A stretch of DNA of 64,000 bases from Paenibacillus castaneae (GTDB lineage Bacteria > Bacillota > Bacilli > Paenibacillales > Paenibacillaceae): contig NZ_KZ614144.1 in NCBI RefSeq assembly GCF_002884445.1, forward strand, positions 1,282,202 through 1,346,201, written 5' to 3'. The notes under the pieces are model-generated. The model was given only the letters and a program-made list of their open reading frames with translations. It searched no databases and was not told the DNA's origin. Every line of letters begins with the position of its first letter. Within the stretch, counting starts at the first letter, position 1. Below are positions 8,958 through 17,690 of the stretch, one piece after another. A program made the position numbers and the translations under genes.

Positions 8958-9890
8958 ATGGGACTGCATGTTCTTTTAGCCATTTTATTTCTTTTTCAGC
9001 ATGCTGAATTACCTCAATATGTAAAGATTGAGCTGGATGGTCAAACCATTGAGGAAGTAAACCGGTTTGACTATATGGAGCCGCTGCCCGGAGTGCCGAT
9101 TGTAAATGAGGGCAAGCTGAATAAATTGATGGGGATAATTGAAAAGCGTGTGCGACGGGAGCCTATTAATGCTTCGCTAGATGGCGGCGGCAGAATCATT
9201 CCGGAGATAGCAGGCAGTAAGCTTGACCGCAGAGCATTTCAGGTGCAGTTTCATAGCTTTATTTATGAAGGTGCGCCATTAAATTTGGAAGCTCCCTTAA
9301 TGAAGGTATATCCGAAGGTGGACAGCGAGCTTATGTCCTCCCTACAAGGGAAAAGGATTGGTCAGTATACTACATATTTTAATTCCAATAATAAAAACCG
9401 CTCTTATAATATTTCGCTTTCGGCTAAAGCGATCAATAATTATGTCGTGTTTCCTGGCGAGACATTCTCCTTTAATGGCGTTGTAGGGAAACGAACGAAG
9501 GAGAAAGGCTATCTTCGTGCTCCCGTTATCGTTAGAGGGGAGGTGTCGGAGGATATTGGCGGGGGCATTTGTCAAACCTCATCCACCTTATTTAATGCTA
9601 TAGACCGCGCTGGCTTGCAAATTATACAGCGTTATTCCCATAGCAAGAATGTGCCCTACGTGCCGCCCGGCCGCGACGCAACGGTGAGCTGGTACGGCCC
9701 TGATTTCGTATTCCAAAATAAATACAATCAGCCGATCCTCATTAGAGCCTTTGCTGGCGGCGGTCAAATGAGCATTGTTATCTATTCATCGGATGTGATT
9801 GATGATAAACCGCGGGAAGTGCCTAATGCATCGCGAAAATTGCCGGAAGAAATCAGGACCGAAATGGATGCCAGCGGTTTTGAACCCTAA
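8958..9890 (+). CDS. VanW family protein
   Basis: About 310 residues with an N-terminal hydrophobic segment (GLHVLLAILFLF), so the protein is membrane-anchored or exported. The VanW domain occupies about 130-270. It is recognised by PGETFSFNGVVGKRT, the glycine-rich GGGICQTSSTLFNA with its conserved cysteine, and RYSHSKNVPYVPPGRDATV. VanW proteins accompany some vancomycin-resistance clusters, but most, as here, are stand-alone cell-envelope proteins of unknown activity. GGAGGAG at 8941-8947 serves ATG 8958 (10-base gap) or TTG 8952. It is divergent from the exported protein gene at 7652-8803. Confidence 0.87.
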   Translation: MGLHVLLAILFLFQHAELPQYVKIELDGQTIEEVNRFDYMEPLPGVPIVNEGKLNKLMGIIEKRVRREPINASLDGGGRIIPEIAGSKLDRRAFQVQFHSFIYEGAPLNLEAPLMKVYPKVDSELMSSLQGKRIGQYTTYFNSNNKNRSYNISLSAKAINNYVVFPGETFSFNGVVGKRTKEKGYLRAPVIVRGEVSEDIGGGICQTSSTLFNAIDRAGLQIIQRYSHSKNVPYVPPGRDATVSWYGPDFVFQNKYNQPILIRAFAGGGQMSIVIYSSDVIDDKPREVPNASRKLPEEIRTEMDASGFEP

Positions 9891-9914
9891 GTGAATCAGT
9901 GTGTTAAACAAAAA

Positions 9915-9955
9915 GGGCAGATACTTCAGTAGATGATCTACTGTAGGATCTGCCC
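9915..9955. terminator. Bidirectional hairpin between VanW and antiporter genes
   Basis: GGGCAGAT (9915-9922) pairs with ATCTGCCC (9948-9955), and an inner stem is CAGTAG/CTACTG. An A-run precedes and a short T-run follows, fitting termination of both convergent genes. Confidence 0.75.
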
Positions 9956-9969
9956 CATTTATGCTAAAC

Positions 9970-11997
9970 TTATTCTTGCTCAAGAATATAAGCCTCTCTA
10001 TCGCGAGTAATCCGTCTCAGCTCATTCGCAATATCACGTGTAATTTCCCCGCGTTCATACAGCCTTTGAACTTCATCCCGTTCTGCTTGTATGGCTATCC
10101 AATGCAAATCTCTTTTCACTTCTTCTTTCCCATTGAATTCGGCCTGCCCTCTTGAATACGGCTTTGACAGCCTATTTTTAATCATATGGTAATGGTTTAT
10201 AATGACCTCCACATCTCTTTTGTTCGGGGAGGTTCGCAGCTTTTCGAAGGATTCGATGACAGCATTGCTTGTTTCCAATTTAATTTTTTTCAACACGTCA
10301 CGATCAGGCTTGGATAGCTTGCTTGTAGCATTTCTCGCAGGATCTTTGGATGTAATAGCTCTCAATTCTCTAGCTATATACTTCAGGACGATGTACCAGA
10401 GATGCGTACGCCGAGACAAAATAAGCTCTAGCTGCTCTAAGCTGCCGAGAAATAATGCAGCCTGTTCCTTGCTTATTTCCCCTTTTTTCAGAAGTTTGCG
10501 AGTGGTTAGACGCTCAATTTCGATTGCCTCGATCCGCAAATCCACCTCTTTCTTATTGAGGCGAATGTTGCTTTGCTTATGCCCATTCGGCTGGGATTGC
10601 CTTATCCATCGATTATAATCAGCAATTGCTGCAGCGGCTTCCGCTTCATTGCTCTCATCCGTTGCATAATGAATGGCTTGAATAGCTGCGCTCATCATTT
10701 TGAGTTCACCCTGTCGTTCTTTCTTTGCAAGCTCTGCATCTTGACCTCCATCTTTTTTGGCTAAAAGGGGAAGCAGGATGCTTGCTGAAAGCAGCGAAAG
10801 CAAGATGACGGCCGTAGCGAGAAATATAACAAGGCTACGCTCTGGAAAAGGACTTCCATTATCAATAAAGAGTGGAATGGAGAATGCGCCTGCAAGCGTT
10901 ACAGCTCCACGAACGCCGGATAATGAAGTCATCGCAAGCATTTTGAAGGAAAGCTGCTTATCATTTTTAGTTCCGCCAAATATTTTTCCGCCCTTTGAAA
11001 AGGCAAAGGTCCACAAAAAACGTAGCAGGATGAGCATCAAGAATATGACCAAGGCATAAAAGATTACCTTGAAATTATTAAAATCAGGACTTATCCAAAT
11101 AATACTGAAAACATCGGGTATCTGTAAGCCAAGAATTACAAATACGAGTCCGTTTAAGATGAAGATAATGACAGACCACGTATTGTCGGAAACCTCATGG
11201 GTCCGCGGCATTGCTTTATAGGAGCGATCACGCTCAACCGCGTGCATGACGCCGCCGGCTACCGCAGCTAGAATGCCGGATACGCCTAATTCCTCTGCGG
11301 TTATATAGAGTGCGAAGGGAGTTAGGATATGTATGAGCATATGCATCGTTTCGTCTTCAAGACCGGAACGCCGCAGCATGAAGCGCAGTCCCGTTACCAG
11401 TGAAGCCAATATGGCACCGACAGCAAGACCGCCAATCGCGATAATCAAGAAGCTAACGCTTGCCTTTGGCAAAGAGAAGGCGCCGGTCACAGCAGCTGCA
11501 ACGGCAAATTTGAAGGCGACAAGTCCAGAAGCATCGTTCATGAGTGCTTCTCCTTCAAGCAAATGCATCAAACTCCTCGGAAGCTGAATCCTTCCTGCCA
11601 ATGCGCTAACGGCTACTGCATCGGTTGGCGATAAAATAGCAGCAAGTCCGAATGCAACCGGAAGCGGGATAGACGGGATCATCCAGTGAATCGCATATCC
11701 AAGCAAAAATACGGTTGTAAACACAAGACCAACAGCCAGCAGGAAAATAGGAGCGCGAAGCCGCCACAACTCACTGCGGGGCGTATGCTTGCCATCGTTG
11801 TAAAGAAGCGGAGCGATAAATAACAGGAAAAAAACTTCAGGTTCCAGCTGCAGATGAATGCCTGAGGGGATGATCGTTACGGCTGCGCCGAGAGCAATCT
11901 GAATAAGTGGAACGGGAACAAAAGGAATTTGACGATTGATAACATTTGAAACGCCTATGAGAGCAAGGAGAATCAAAATTGCAATAAATAACTCCAT
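9970..11997 (-). CDS. CPA1-family Na+/H+ antiporter
   Basis: A 675-residue protein. Roughly residues 1-410 carry about 12 hydrophobic segments and the remaining ~265 form a charged cytoplasmic tail, as in bacterial NhaP/NHE-type antiporters. The ion-binding region LLEGEALMNDASGLVAF (near residue 145) has the family's Glu and Asn-Asp pair. SGVRGAVTLAGA near residue 358 is the second conserved site. It exchanges cytoplasmic Na+ (or K+) for external H+ to keep pH and sodium in balance. GGAGAAG precedes the ATG at 11997. It stands alone, convergent with VanW. Confidence 0.92.
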   Translation of the reverse strand: MELFIAILILLALIGVSNVINRQIPFVPVPLIQIALGAAVTIIPSGIHLQLEPEVFFLLFIAPLLYNDGKHTPRSELWRLRAPIFLLAVGLVFTTVFLLGYAIHWMIPSIPLPVAFGLAAILSPTDAVAVSALAGRIQLPRSLMHLLEGEALMNDASGLVAFKFAVAAAVTGAFSLPKASVSFLIIAIGGLAVGAILASLVTGLRFMLRRSGLEDETMHMLIHILTPFALYITAEELGVSGILAAVAGGVMHAVERDRSYKAMPRTHEVSDNTWSVIIFILNGLVFVILGLQIPDVFSIIWISPDFNNFKVIFYALVIFLMLILLRFLWTFAFSKGGKIFGGTKNDKQLSFKMLAMTSLSGVRGAVTLAGAFSIPLFIDNGSPFPERSLVIFLATAVILLSLLSASILLPLLAKKDGGQDAELAKKERQGELKMMSAAIQAIHYATDESNEAEAAAAIADYNRWIRQSQPNGHKQSNIRLNKKEVDLRIEAIEIERLTTRKLLKKGEISKEQAALFLGSLEQLELILSRRTHLWYIVLKYIARELRAITSKDPARNATSKLSKPDRDVLKKIKLETSNAVIESFEKLRTSPNKRDVEVIINHYHMIKNRLSKPYSRGQAEFNGKEEVKRDLHWIAIQAERDEVQRLYERGEITRDIANELRRITRDREAYILEQE

Positions 11998-12116
11998 CCA
12001 AATGCTTCTCCTTTCGAGAAAATCGCATGCCTATATGGCACACAGACCGTGTGAAATGTATACGATATATTCATATACCACGATTGCAATTATAACAAAC
12101 CTCGCATGATCTATTA

Positions 12117-12947
12117 TTAAGATTTTTGCCGCATTTTTTTCTTATAACCACTCGGACTGATCTCCATCCATTTATGAAATTGATTAATAAAATGATTGTA
12201 ATTGATAAAGCCGACATCGTAGGCAATGTCCGCCGAGCTCCGGTCTGTATGCTCAAGCAGAAGCGCAGCTTGACGAATTCGCATGCCATTTAATGCATCA
12301 ATAATAGATTGTCCGGTGCTTTCCTTGAAAAGATGGGATAGCCTCGACGGGGACAAGCCTACGGAGCGGGCAAGTTCGTCTATTGTGATAGGCTCGCGCA
12401 TGCTCTGTGACAATCGGTGAAGCGTCTCCTCAACGCGGCTATCGAGTCTTTGCTGTCTTCTTTGAGCCAGCACAATGAGTACTTCGTTAAGAGAGGTGAG
12501 ACAAAGCTCATTCCAATAGCTGTTTCGTTCTCTGGAGTCTATTAGTATTCTCATAAAAGCGCGATAAATACGTTTTCTGGAAGTGTCATTAGCAACCGTC
12601 TGATTATATATCGGGTGGTCGGGGAGAACGCTGGCCGGCATCCAATTACCGGAGAAATGAGCCCAAAGGAAATGCCACTCCTTTCCTTTCGATGTGCCAT
12701 ACTGATGCGGTGTTCCTGAACGCAGCAAGGTAACGTCCCCCGGCATGCACAGCAGCTGCTTTTCTGGCGTTTTGAAATAGCCCTCTCCGCCAATCGTATA
12801 CGTAATTAGCCAATCTTCCATTCCTGAAGGGCGGCTGTGCGTGTAGGTATCGGGCTCATTGAAGTGGCCGGCGATGACGAAGCCGCGGTCTTCTCCAGAA
12901 TAATCGGAAGGCGAATCTACTCTAGCCAAGTACAGGCCTCCATCCAT
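12117..12947 (-). CDS. AraC-family transcriptional regulator with N-terminal cupin
   Basis: A 276-residue regulator. The N-terminal AraC-type cupin (about 15-140; ITYTIGGEGYF..., MPGDVTLLRSGTPHQYG) probably senses a sugar-like ligand. Two C-terminal helix-turn-helix motifs follow (TIDELARSVGLSPSRLSHLF and SADIAYDVGFINYNHFINQF). It is divergent from the PhyH/TIM-barrel operon across ~150 bp and likely activates it. The start is uncertain: ATG 12947 has no good ribosome site. TTG at 12929 has GGAGG 7 bases upstream and may be the true start. Confidence 0.87.
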   Translation of the reverse strand: MDGGLYLARVDSPSDYSGEDRGFVIAGHFNEPDTYTHSRPSGMEDWLITYTIGGEGYFKTPEKQLLCMPGDVTLLRSGTPHQYGTSKGKEWHFLWAHFSGNWMPASVLPDHPIYNQTVANDTSRKRIYRAFMRILIDSRERNSYWNELCLTSLNEVLIVLAQRRQQRLDSRVEETLHRLSQSMREPITIDELARSVGLSPSRLSHLFKESTGQSIIDALNGMRIRQAALLLEHTDRSSADIAYDVGFINYNHFINQFHKWMEISPSGYKKKMRQKS

Positions 12948-13098
12948 TTTTTGTTGAAATAAGCATACCGCAATTCTAATGGAATGACTAGCCGCATAGC
13001 AGGATTGTGTGACAAATAAGCAAGATTGTTACTTCATCTCCCCCCCTCTATCTTCTATACTTAAAGCAATAAAGGAAGTGTCATAAGGAGGAAGTGAC

Positions 13099-13908
13099 AT
13101 GAGCATTTCATTAAGAGCATTGTCGCAAGAGCAGAAGCAGCAGTTCCAGGAGCAAGGCTATTTAATCGTAAAAAGCTTATTTACTACAGAGCAGTTAACC
13201 GAAATCGAAGAAACGTTCGAGCAAATTAGTCATCAGACGATACCGGGCTATTTCGAACCTAGCCTGGAGTTGGAAGAGACTGACCCGCTGAAGCGTTATC
13301 CGAGAGTCATGCATCCGCATCGATTTAATGAAACAGCCAAAAAATATATGCTGCACGCCCCTGTTCTAGATATTCTGGCGGACCTGTATGAGGAAGAAGC
13401 ATTGGCGGCGCAAAGCATGTTCTATTATAAACCGCCGGGCTCGCGAGGTCAGGCGCTGCATCAGGACAATTTCTATTTGCAGGTTGAGCCTGGGAATTGT
13501 ATAGCAGCATGGACAGCTGTAGATGCTGCGAACGAGGAGAACGGCGGGCTGCTTATTGTACCGAAGACGAATGATTATGACATCGTATGTCCGGACCTCG
13601 CCGACTCTAATGAATCTTTTACGACACACTATGTTAAGCCGCCTAAGGATGAGAAGGTTGTGCCGGCCATTATGGATAAAGGCGATGTTCTTTTCTTTAA
13701 TGGCAATCTGATTCACGGTTCTTATCGCAATAAGACAAAGGATCAATTCCGCCGCGCATTTATTTGCCATTATGCGAATGAATCAGCTTCAAAAATATCG
13801 CATTTCTATAAGCCGCTCTATCGAGCTGACGGTACGCCGATTGAGCTGGAGGATAATACGGACGGAGGACCATGCGGTGTTGAATTCGAAAACGTCTACC
13901 CGCATTAA
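13099..13908 (+). CDS. Phytanoyl-CoA dioxygenase (PhyH) family protein
   Basis: A 269-residue Fe(II)/2-oxoglutarate-dependent oxygenase. The iron ligands are visible as the HxD pair in ALHQDNFYL (about His121, Asp123) and the distal His in FNGNLIHGSYRN (near residue 207). An Arg for 2-oxoglutarate follows in QFRRAFICHY. Bacterial members hydroxylate diverse small molecules and the substrate here is unknown. AAGGAGGAAGTG precedes ATG 13099. The downstream epimerase-like gene overlaps it by 32 bp, so the two are translationally coupled and probably act on the same compound. Confidence 0.9.
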   Translation: MSISLRALSQEQKQQFQEQGYLIVKSLFTTEQLTEIEETFEQISHQTIPGYFEPSLELEETDPLKRYPRVMHPHRFNETAKKYMLHAPVLDILADLYEEEALAAQSMFYYKPPGSRGQALHQDNFYLQVEPGNCIAAWTAVDAANEENGGLLIVPKTNDYDIVCPDLADSNESFTTHYVKPPKDEKVVPAIMDKGDVLFFNGNLIHGSYRNKTKDQFRRAFICHYANESASKISHFYKPLYRADGTPIELEDNTDGGPCGVEFENVYPH

Positions 13909-14761
13909 TCGTAATAACGAGCTCGCCGTGCATATGTCCTGGTGGGGGATGTCGGGTCTAGGCGAGAATGGACGTGAATGGACGGTTGAGGAGAAAGTAC
14001 GGCAGATTGCAATTGCAGGCTTCGATGGCATTAATGGATTTATCCCTTCACCAGAGGATGAGGAAGTGTGGAGGAGGCTTCTGGACGATAACGGATTAGC
14101 ATTTAGCGTAAACGCTTATCCCACAGAGGCTGCCCAAATGGAACAGTATCTTCAGAAGGCTAAGGGGTACGGCGGGATCGACTTTATTAATACGCAGGTG
14201 ATGATCCCTTTTCTCATCGATAAGCCAGCCGTAAATTTGCTGCGTGATCTGAACCATTTATCAGCTGAATATGAAATTCCAGTATTTATCGAGACGCATC
14301 GAGGTACCATTACTCAAGATTTGATTCGCACCGTTGATTATGTTCAGCAGCTTGGCGACCTCCCGTTAACGATCGATTTCTCGCATTTTGTGGTCGCCGG
14401 TGAAATGCACACCATTTCGGATGAAGCAGAGAAGCTTCTACAAGAGGTGCTTGTCCATACAGCAAGCATTCATGCGAGAGTATCCAATGGCGAACAGGTG
14501 CAGGTAGATATTGGAGCTCAAGCTGAGCATACTATGGTTCCGCATTACAAACGCTGGTGGAAGCAAGGGATGAAGCACTGGCTGTCAAGAGCGGCCGATA
14601 GTCAAAGCTTCCCGGTTGTATGTGAGCTGGGTCCCGCTCCATATGCGATCACGGTTGATGAGTACAGTGGGCGCAAGCAGGAAATCAGCGACAGATGGCA
14701 GCAATCCTTATTGCTGAAGGAGCTGCTGCACGGCTTATGGTCTGGGATTATGGAAGAGTAG
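13877..14761 (+). CDS. Sugar phosphate isomerase/epimerase-like TIM-barrel protein
   Basis: About 294 residues of the AP-endonuclease-2-type TIM barrel. Visible features are AGFDGINGFIPSPEDEEVW at the first strands, the metal-ligand style segments FIETHRG and TIDFSHFV, and HARVSNGEQVQVD towards the end. The start is taken as GTG 13877 because GGAGG lies 8 bases upstream at 13864-13868, inside the PhyH gene. The frame stays open far upstream in the overlap but without ribosome sites. Coupling to PhyH and the AraC regulator suggests catabolism of a polyol or modified sugar. Substrate unknown. Confidence 0.82.
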   Translation: MLNSKTSTRINRNNELAVHMSWWGMSGLGENGREWTVEEKVRQIAIAGFDGINGFIPSPEDEEVWRRLLDDNGLAFSVNAYPTEAAQMEQYLQKAKGYGGIDFINTQVMIPFLIDKPAVNLLRDLNHLSAEYEIPVFIETHRGTITQDLIRTVDYVQQLGDLPLTIDFSHFVVAGEMHTISDEAEKLLQEVLVHTASIHARVSNGEQVQVDIGAQAEHTMVPHYKRWWKQGMKHWLSRAADSQSFPVVCELGPAPYAITVDEYSGRKQEISDRWQQSLLLKELLHGLWSGIMEE

Positions 14762-14800
14762 CTTCATCAATAGTTAACAGAGTGGATAGATTGATCAATA

Positions 14801-14838
14801 AATAGCTGTATTCCGTATATTTACGGGATACAGCTATT
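14801..14838 (+). terminator. Strong hairpin after the PhyH/epimerase operon
   Basis: AATAGCTGTATTCCGT (14801-14816) pairs over 16 bases, with one G-U, with ACGGGATACAGCTATT (14823-14838). The loop is 6 bases and T/A-rich sequence follows. Confidence 0.8.
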
Positions 14839-15319
14839 ATTGTTGATGAGGATGCGAATGTGGAGTTGGATGCAGTTGTGATCTACGAAATATAGGCGGA
14901 ATAAATTCACATATTGAAACTAAATGATGAGGGAGGCAGCATATGATGGAGATAACATTACTTTTTGAAACTAACTAGTCTCTCAGGTTCAAATGGTGCA
15001 AAATTTTCGCGTTTAGTTTCAATTAATGATGTTAGAGCAGCGATAACAGCTCATGCCAACGGATAACATGACGAATATGTTTTGCAGCCAAAACGTTTCC
15101 CGATTGCTATCGTTCTTTTGAAGCAAAGGTTGACAGTGCCCAGTAAATTCGTGATGATGAAGTAGAGAAGCCCTGCAATGAAGTCATACAAATCAAACGA
15201 TAAGCTGCAACATTCTGGTGTTTGATATAGAGGTTCACGGTTAATCAACCAGGTTAGGCTAAAGGTCCATGGACAAGGCTAGGTGTGTTTACAGATCAGA
15301 ATAAAGGAGCTGGCAGACG
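14839..15319. other. Intergenic region without a supported gene
   Basis: No frame here has both a ribosome site and recognisable protein. The 10-mer TTGAAACTAA occurs at 14914-14923 and 14965-14974, and inverted at 15013-15022 (TTAGTTTCAA). A minus-strand open frame at 15051-15248 has no ribosome site and matches nothing I know. The stretch may hold decayed mobile DNA. Confidence 0.5.
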
Positions 15320-15607
15320 ATGAAACTAGTGGTGGAGCAAACGGCGGCACGCTGGTATAAATCAGAAATGGAATTAGTAGATGGAGATGCGGTACGCATT
15401 TATGTCCGTTTAGGCGGCTGTGGCAGCGTTCATCCTGGTCTATCTCTAGGTGTTATTAAAGATACTCCAAGAAATTTGGGGATTAGCCAAGAAGTCGATG
15501 GCATTATTTATTTTATCGAAGAGGATAATATATGGTATTTGGAAAATAAATCGCTTCGCATTTCGTTTGACGAGAAATATGAAGAAATTGCAATGGTTGT
15601 CGAGTAA
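15320..15607 (+). CDS. HesB/YneR-type iron-sulfur cluster-related protein
   Basis: A 95-residue protein of the HesB-like fold (MKLVVEQTAARWYKSEMEL, then VRIYVRLGGCGSVHPGLSLG). It resembles the short Bacillus YneR group rather than true A-type carriers. It retains only one cysteine (in GGCGS) and lacks the C-terminal CxC that holds a cluster in IscA/ErpA. A direct role in cluster transfer is therefore doubtful. GGAGCTGG lies upstream of ATG 15320. It stands alone, with a bidirectional terminator separating it from fnr. Confidence 0.8.
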   Translation: MKLVVEQTAARWYKSEMELVDGDAVRIYVRLGGCGSVHPGLSLGVIKDTPRNLGISQEVDGIIYFIEEDNIWYLENKSLRISFDEKYEEIAMVVE

Positions 15608-15675
15608 CGCTATCAAAATTTGAATCTGCTTATACAGCGCCGATTATCTCACTGTGTGACAATATGCAAAAAAAT

Positions 15676-15711
15676 AGAGCACTGACTGCCTAATACGCAG
15701 TGTGGTGCTCT
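15676..15711. terminator. Bidirectional hairpin between the HesB-like and fnr genes
   Basis: AGAGCAC (15676-15682) pairs with GTGCTCT (15705-15711) and an inner CTGC/GCAG stem adds stability. An A-run precedes it. It lies between two convergent genes. Confidence 0.7.
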
Positions 15712-15871
15712 CTCTATAAATGCCTGTTGACCAACGTTTTATGATTGTACACCAACTTTGTAGCCTACACAATTCTCGCACTTCACACCTCACAATTATT
15801 GTCATCTGCATAACGTGTATAAGACGTATTTCTACGCTGCTCGCTTACGTTACCCACCATTTTGCTCCGAG

Positions 15872-16609
15872 TTACACCCTGCAAATCTCAACGGGGCATT
15901 GCTCACAGCGGCAAGTGCTCTGAAGATATTTCATATCTTTAATGGTAATGGTGCCTCCTTTAATATCGATAATGTCCGATTTATGCATAGTGTTCAGCAT
16001 CCGATTGACGCTTTCCCGTGTAGCACCGATCATTTCCGCAAGATCCATATTGGTTGCTTTATAGTTGATCGTAATATTATCACCTTGTTTTACTCCGTAG
16101 GAGTTGCTCATCCGAATAAGCAGCGAGCAGAGTGCGCCAGGCTTCCCATAAAGCAGCAGGTCGCGGAATTTAACCTGTGTCATCCGGTACATGGCACCCA
16201 TCCATCTCATAAATTCGATAGCTAGGTCTCCGTTATGAAGCAGCAGCCTCTCCAGATCTCTTTGATCGATAACTCCAAATTCAGCATCCTCAATCACTTC
16301 TGCGCTGAACGGTTGAATAGAAGGCTGAAACGGTGTGATCTGACCGAACATATCGCCCGTATGATGAAGGTAAAGCGTAATTTTGTTTCCGGTGTCTGTT
16401 GTTTTCGTAAGCTTAACGCGGCCTTTCCTTACATAATACATGAACTCCGCTGATTCGCCCTCTTGGAATAAGCGGCCGTGTTCATCTACTTTCTTTGTAT
16501 ACATAATTCCTTTGAGCTTATTAAAGTTCTCTTTCGTGAAAAAAGCAGCTACCCCGGTATCCCGCTTGCTCTCTTCTTCATGCAGAACGGTGTATTCGCT
16601 AATGGCCAT
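15872..16609 (-). CDS. fnr: Fnr, anaerobic Crp/Fnr-family regulator with C-terminal Fe-S cysteines
   Basis: A 245-residue regulator. It has a cyclic-nucleotide-type beta-barrel (about 35-150), a long dimer helix, and a winged helix with the recognition segment DLAEMIGATRESVNRMLN. The C-terminus reads STCRCEQCPVEIC. The C-x2-C-x4-C spacing matches the tail that binds the oxygen-sensitive [4Fe-4S] cluster in Bacillus subtilis Fnr, unlike the N-terminal cysteines of E. coli FNR. It should activate genes when oxygen is low. AGAGGGG precedes ATG 16609 at ~10 bases. It is divergent from the formate/nitrite transporter-ldh block, its probable target, although I found no perfect TGTGA-N6-TCACA box there. 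Confidence 0.92.
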   Translation of the reverse strand: MAISEYTVLHEEESKRDTGVAAFFTKENFNKLKGIMYTKKVDEHGRLFQEGESAEFMYYVRKGRVKLTKTTDTGNKITLYLHHTGDMFGQITPFQPSIQPFSAEVIEDAEFGVIDQRDLERLLLHNGDLAIEFMRWMGAMYRMTQVKFRDLLLYGKPGALCSLLIRMSNSYGVKQGDNITINYKATNMDLAEMIGATRESVNRMLNTMHKSDIIDIKGGTITIKDMKYLQSTCRCEQCPVEICRV

Positions 16610-16674
16610 TGCCGCTAAACCCCTCTCATTACATCTCTTTCCTCTATTCTAAATGGATATAGAATGGCTGAGTA

Positions 16675-16745
16675 TCAGGGAAGCTCCCCATTATTTCGGC
16701 TTTTTTTGCCGTATACCCTGACTCATATTTCAGGGAATTCCCCGA
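16675..16745 (+). promoter_or_regulatory. Two similar GGGA-type palindromes in the fnr/transporter intergenic region
   Basis: TCAGGGAAGCTCCCCA (16675-16690) and TCAGGGAATTCCCCGA (16730-16745) are near-identical dyads 55 bp apart, flanking a small CGGC-T7-GCCG hairpin (16697-16711). They lie in the ~300-bp region shared by fnr and the transporter operon. GGG-N4-CCC is the type of core described for the staphylococcal NreC nitrate/oxygen regulator. Assigning a regulator here is inference. Confidence 0.5.
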
Positions 16746-16905
16746 CATACAACTGGAATATTTTAACCTAGAATAAGGGTATGGAAAGCGAAACAACAAA
16801 GCATCGCCAGCAGCAAAGGCGGATGAAGAGAAGCAGAAACGATGAATAAATGCTCTGAATACTAGCTATTTTGATTAGGCTATACGGGCTTTAGGAGGTG
16901 GATAA

Positions 16906-17688
16906 ATGGAGCATGTTCCTTTAAGAAGAGTTGAACAGCTTGCTCTGAAGAAGCAAAAGGTGTTTATGGCAAGCAAGCTGCGATATATATTGAGATCCAT
17001 GTTAGCCAGTATGTTTATTGGTTTTGGTGTAATCGTAGCATTCAAAACAGGGAGCTTCTTCTATGTCGAGCACAGTCCGCTTACCTATCCCATGGCGGCG
17101 ATTACGTTTGGTGCAGCAATTATTCTTATCGCTTATGGAGGCGGTGACCTTTTTACGGGCAACACCTTTTACTACACCTTTACAGCGCTTCGCGGCAAAA
17201 TGAAATGGCGCAATGTAATCAAGCTGTGGTGCACGAGCTACGCAGGAAATTTTCTCGGAGCGGTCGCCTTTGCCTTACTGATCTGGGCAACTGGATTGTT
17301 CAAGGATGCATCCGTTAACGGCTTTCTGTTAAGCGTAGTAGAGAAGAAGCTGCATGCACCGATGCTGGAATTGTTTTTTCGAGGATTGCTTTGTAATTGG
17401 TTAGTCTGTTTAGCCTTCTTCGTACCGATGACACTGCGTGGGGATGGACCAAAGCTGTTCGCAATGATGCTGTTTGTATTCTGTTTCTTCATCTCTGGCT
17501 ACGAGCACAGCATTGCAAATCTATGCACCTTCGCTATTGCACTGGTGCTGAATCATCCCGGTACGATATCGCTAGGAGGCATGATACACAATCTAGTGCC
17601 GGTGACGCTAGGAAACTTGGTTGGCGGTTCAGTTCTTATGGGTGTCATGTACTACTTTGTAAATAAACCATTTGATGAGGTGGAATAG
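16906..17688 (+). CDS. Formate/nitrite transporter family protein (FocA/NirC type)
   Basis: A 260-residue membrane protein with six hydrophobic segments and the FNT signatures GGGDLFTGN (near residue 84), CNWLVCLA and SGYEHSIANLCTF. The last contains the channel-gating His of FocA. It moves formate or nitrite across the membrane pentamerically. The start has TTAGGAGGTGG 6 bases upstream. Lactate dehydrogenase follows after 2 bp, so an anaerobic operon under Fnr is likely. Formate versus nitrite cannot be decided from sequence alone. Confidence 0.9.
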   Translation: MEHVPLRRVEQLALKKQKVFMASKLRYILRSMLASMFIGFGVIVAFKTGSFFYVEHSPLTYPMAAITFGAAIILIAYGGGDLFTGNTFYYTFTALRGKMKWRNVIKLWCTSYAGNFLGAVAFALLIWATGLFKDASVNGFLLSVVEKKLHAPMLELFFRGLLCNWLVCLAFFVPMTLRGDGPKLFAMMLFVFCFFISGYEHSIANLCTFAIALVLNHPGTISLGGMIHNLVPVTLGNLVGGSVLMGVMYYFVNKPFDEVE

Positions 17689-17690
17689 AA

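Noticed and set aside
15051..15248. A 65-residue minus-strand frame
   Set aside because: It starts with TTG without a ribosome site and has no family resemblance; kept only as part of the intergenic description.
15645..15670. TGTGACAATATG as an Fnr box
   Set aside because: It has only one half-site, lies at the 3' end of the HesB-like gene, and is not near a promoter of an anaerobic gene.
15783..15860. A 25-residue minus-strand frame after fnr with GGAGCAAA before its ATG
   Set aside because: The ribosome site is weak, there is no recognisable protein, and it lies in the fnr 3' region.
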